This document shows, one piece after another, positions 6,274 through 7,534 of a stretch of 7,534 nt of DNA. The stretch covers positions 1 through 7,534 of the forward strand of contig CANETM010000075.1 in assembly GCA_947441205.1 (NCBI GenBank), read 5' to 3'. How positions within the stretch are numbered: the stretch's first letter is position 1; every line of letters starts with the position of its first letter. The notes below the pieces were generated by a model. The model did not search any database and was not told the origin of the DNA. It saw only the letters and a list, made by a program, of their open reading frames with translations. The stretch comes from Bacteroidota bacterium. GTDB lineage: Bacteria > Bacteroidota > Bacteroidia > Chitinophagales > Chitinophagaceae. Position numbers and translations under genes: made by a program.

Positions 6274-6993
6274 ATGAGTAAAGTAGGTGCATTTATTCCC
6301 GCTCGTTATGCAGCAACTCGATTTCCTGCAAAACTAATGCAGCCACTGGGTGATAAATCAGTGATTCGACATACTTATGATAACACTAAGGCAACGGGCC
6401 TTTTTGATGAAGTGTATGTGGTAACAGATAGTGAAATAATTTACAACGAAATAGTAAATAATGGAGGTAAAGCAATAATGAGCAAGGGTCCGCACGAAAG
6501 CGGCTCGGATCGTATTGCAGAGGCTATAGTTGATTTGGATATTGATATTGTAGTGAATGTGCAAGGAGATGAACCCTTTGTTAAAAAAGAACCCTTACAA
6601 AAAGTGATTGATGTTTTTTTGGATCCAACCGTAAAGGTATCTTCCTTAATGCAGGTATTGACAAATCAACAATTAATTGAGGATCCTAATTATGTAAAAG
6701 TAGCCATTGATAAAAATAACAATGCTTTATTTTTTTCGCGCAGTGTAATTCCTTATCCAAGGGCAAACGATATTTTGATTACTTACTATGAACATATTGG
6801 TGTGTATGCTTTTAGAAAACAAGCACTCATTGATTTTACTAATTGGCCCATGACACCCCTAGAGGCTGCTGAAAAAATTGAATGCTTACGCTATTTAGAA
6901 AATGGTGTATCTATTCGAATGGTCGTTACAGAATACATGGGTGTTGAAATTGACACTCCCGAGGATTTAATAAAAGCGTCGAAACTATTATAG
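6274..6993 (+). CDS. kdsB: 3-deoxy-manno-octulosonate cytidylyltransferase (CMP-Kdo synthetase)
   Basis: KdsB activates Kdo with CTP to CMP-Kdo for attachment to lipid A in LPS inner-core synthesis; it is cytosolic. The 239 residues are close to the family's usual 240-255. Motifs: the N-terminal nucleotide-binding loop IPARYAATRFPAKLMQPLG at 8-26, VVTDSE at 49-54, HESGSDRIAEA at 74-84, the metal-binding NVQGDEP at 95-101, SRSVIPYPR at 155-163, YYEHIGVYAFRKQAL at 171-185, and IDTPEDL at 226-232. The loop reads PAKL where many homologues have PGKPL, which is a common kind of variation. The ATG at 6274 follows an A-rich leader. The TAG stop is followed directly by an in-frame TGA, a tandem stop. 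It lies 23 nt after the desaturase gene, and 85 nt separate it from the transporter. Confidence 0.96.
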   Translation: MSKVGAFIPARYAATRFPAKLMQPLGDKSVIRHTYDNTKATGLFDEVYVVTDSEIIYNEIVNNGGKAIMSKGPHESGSDRIAEAIVDLDIDIVVNVQGDEPFVKKEPLQKVIDVFLDPTVKVSSLMQVLTNQQLIEDPNYVKVAIDKNNNALFFSRSVIPYPRANDILITYYEHIGVYAFRKQALIDFTNWPMTPLEAAEKIECLRYLENGVSIRMVVTEYMGVEIDTPEDLIKASKLL

Positions 6994-7078
6994 TGAGTTT
7001 TAAAATCGCAGATGCCGTATTTAAATATATACCTACACCAACATTAAAAGGAATAAACACAAAAACTAAAAAACACAA

Positions 7079-7534
7079 ATGAATAAAGGAAAACTATTTC
7101 AATCAACAGTTGTTGCAGCCTTAGCGGGTTTTATTTTTGGTTTTGATATGGTGGTTATATCTGGTGCCGACAAACCAATTCAAGAATTGTGGCATACTAC
7201 GCCTTGGTTTCATGGTTTTTTTATTATGTCTATGGCATTATGGGGTACAGTGATTGGTTCTGTTTTTGCTGGTGCACCCACTGAAAAGTATGGTCGCAAA
7301 AAAGTGTTAATATGGTTAGGCATTATGTTTATTGCATCTGCTATTGGATCTGCTTTAGCACAAGACCCCTATACTTTTTCCTTCTTCCGTTTAATAGGAG
7401 GTATTGCGATTGGTGTTTCATCAGTAGCTGCTCCAACTTATATTTCAGAAATCTCCAATAAAAACAATCGCGGTAAGTTGGTGGGTATGTATCAATTTAA
7501 TATTGTGTTTGGAATTTTGGTAGCCTATTTATCA
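7079..7534 (+). CDS. MFS sugar-porter-family transporter, 3'-truncated by window edge
   Basis: The ATG at 7079 opens a frame of 152 codons with no stop up to the end of the window, so only about the first third of a typical 440-500-residue transporter is seen. TM1 contains the sugar-porter-like FGFDMVVISGA (residues 20-30). TM2 covers about 46-65, and the loop 2-3 motif A reads GAPTEKYGRKK (65-75) with Glu where Asp is usual. TM3 runs about 76-94, and TM4 about 101-121 with FRLIGGIAIGVSSVAAPTY. Then comes the sugar transporter signature, PTYISEISNKNNRGKLVGMYQ split over 119-139, followed by the start of TM5. This places it in the sugar porter branch (XylE/GalP-like proton symporters). The substrate is unknown. 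The leader is A-rich with no Shine-Dalgarno site or clear promoter in the 85-nt gap after kdsB. Confidence 0.92.
   Translation, partial: MNKGKLFQSTVVAALAGFIFGFDMVVISGADKPIQELWHTTPWFHGFFIMSMALWGTVIGSVFAGAPTEKYGRKKVLIWLGIMFIASAIGSALAQDPYTFSFFRLIGGIAIGVSSVAAPTYISEISNKNNRGKLVGMYQFNIVFGILVAYLS

Noticed and set aside
6358..6564. 68-codon open frame on the - strand inside kdsB
   Set aside because: Antisense to conserved KdsB motifs; His/Ile/Tyr-rich shadow with no signature.

Overview
The window looks like a piece of a Bacteroidota chromosome, most likely from the Chitinophagaceae or a relative. This is an inference from several things: the AT-rich sequence, A-rich leaders without Shine-Dalgarno sites, a TAnnTTTG-type promoter before dnaN, Bacteroidota-style NagA wording (VPALIDLQIYGADGKL), and a KdsB that implies a Gram-negative LPS maker. 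No mobile element, CRISPR array, RNA gene or phage gene was seen. The region is mostly housekeeping.

Layout. Positions 1-1597 (+) hold the 3' part of an inositol-monophosphatase-family gene, then thiL (thiamine-monophosphate kinase) 7 nt downstream. Positions 4071 down to 1633 (-) hold a probable co-transcribed set: recX, an omega-amidase/nitrilase-family gene with a TTG start, and nagA (GlcNAc-6-P deacetylase). The two blocks converge at about 1600-1630. From 4180 on, the + strand carries dnaN (DNA polymerase sliding clamp), which diverges from recX across a 108-nt promoter region and ends at a clear intrinsic terminator. Then come a membrane sterol-desaturase/fatty-acid-hydroxylase-family protein and kdsB (CMP-Kdo synthetase), closely spaced, and the first 152 codons of an MFS sugar-porter-type transporter that runs off the window.

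The most notable feature is in nagA. The reading frame is cut by a TGA at 1849-1851. In the same frame, 71 further codons (1633-1848) continue as a recognisable NagA C-terminus starting TLSGSALT. The TGA sits where the family has the Gly of the GTLSGS motif, so one G-to-T change (GGA to TGA) explains it. The gene is therefore freshly broken, mis-sequenced or, less likely, read through. No other gene here has an in-frame TGA, and all intact genes end in TAA or TAG.

Functionally the genes cover thiamine diphosphate synthesis (thiL), amino-sugar catabolism (nagA), amide or metabolite repair (nitrilase), recombination control (recX), replication (dnaN), and envelope lipid and LPS synthesis (desaturase, kdsB). 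I did not find an undescribed multi-gene system. The points worth a second look are the nagA interruption, a hairpin in the nagA tail that may serve as the thiL terminator, and the TTG start of the nitrilase gene.
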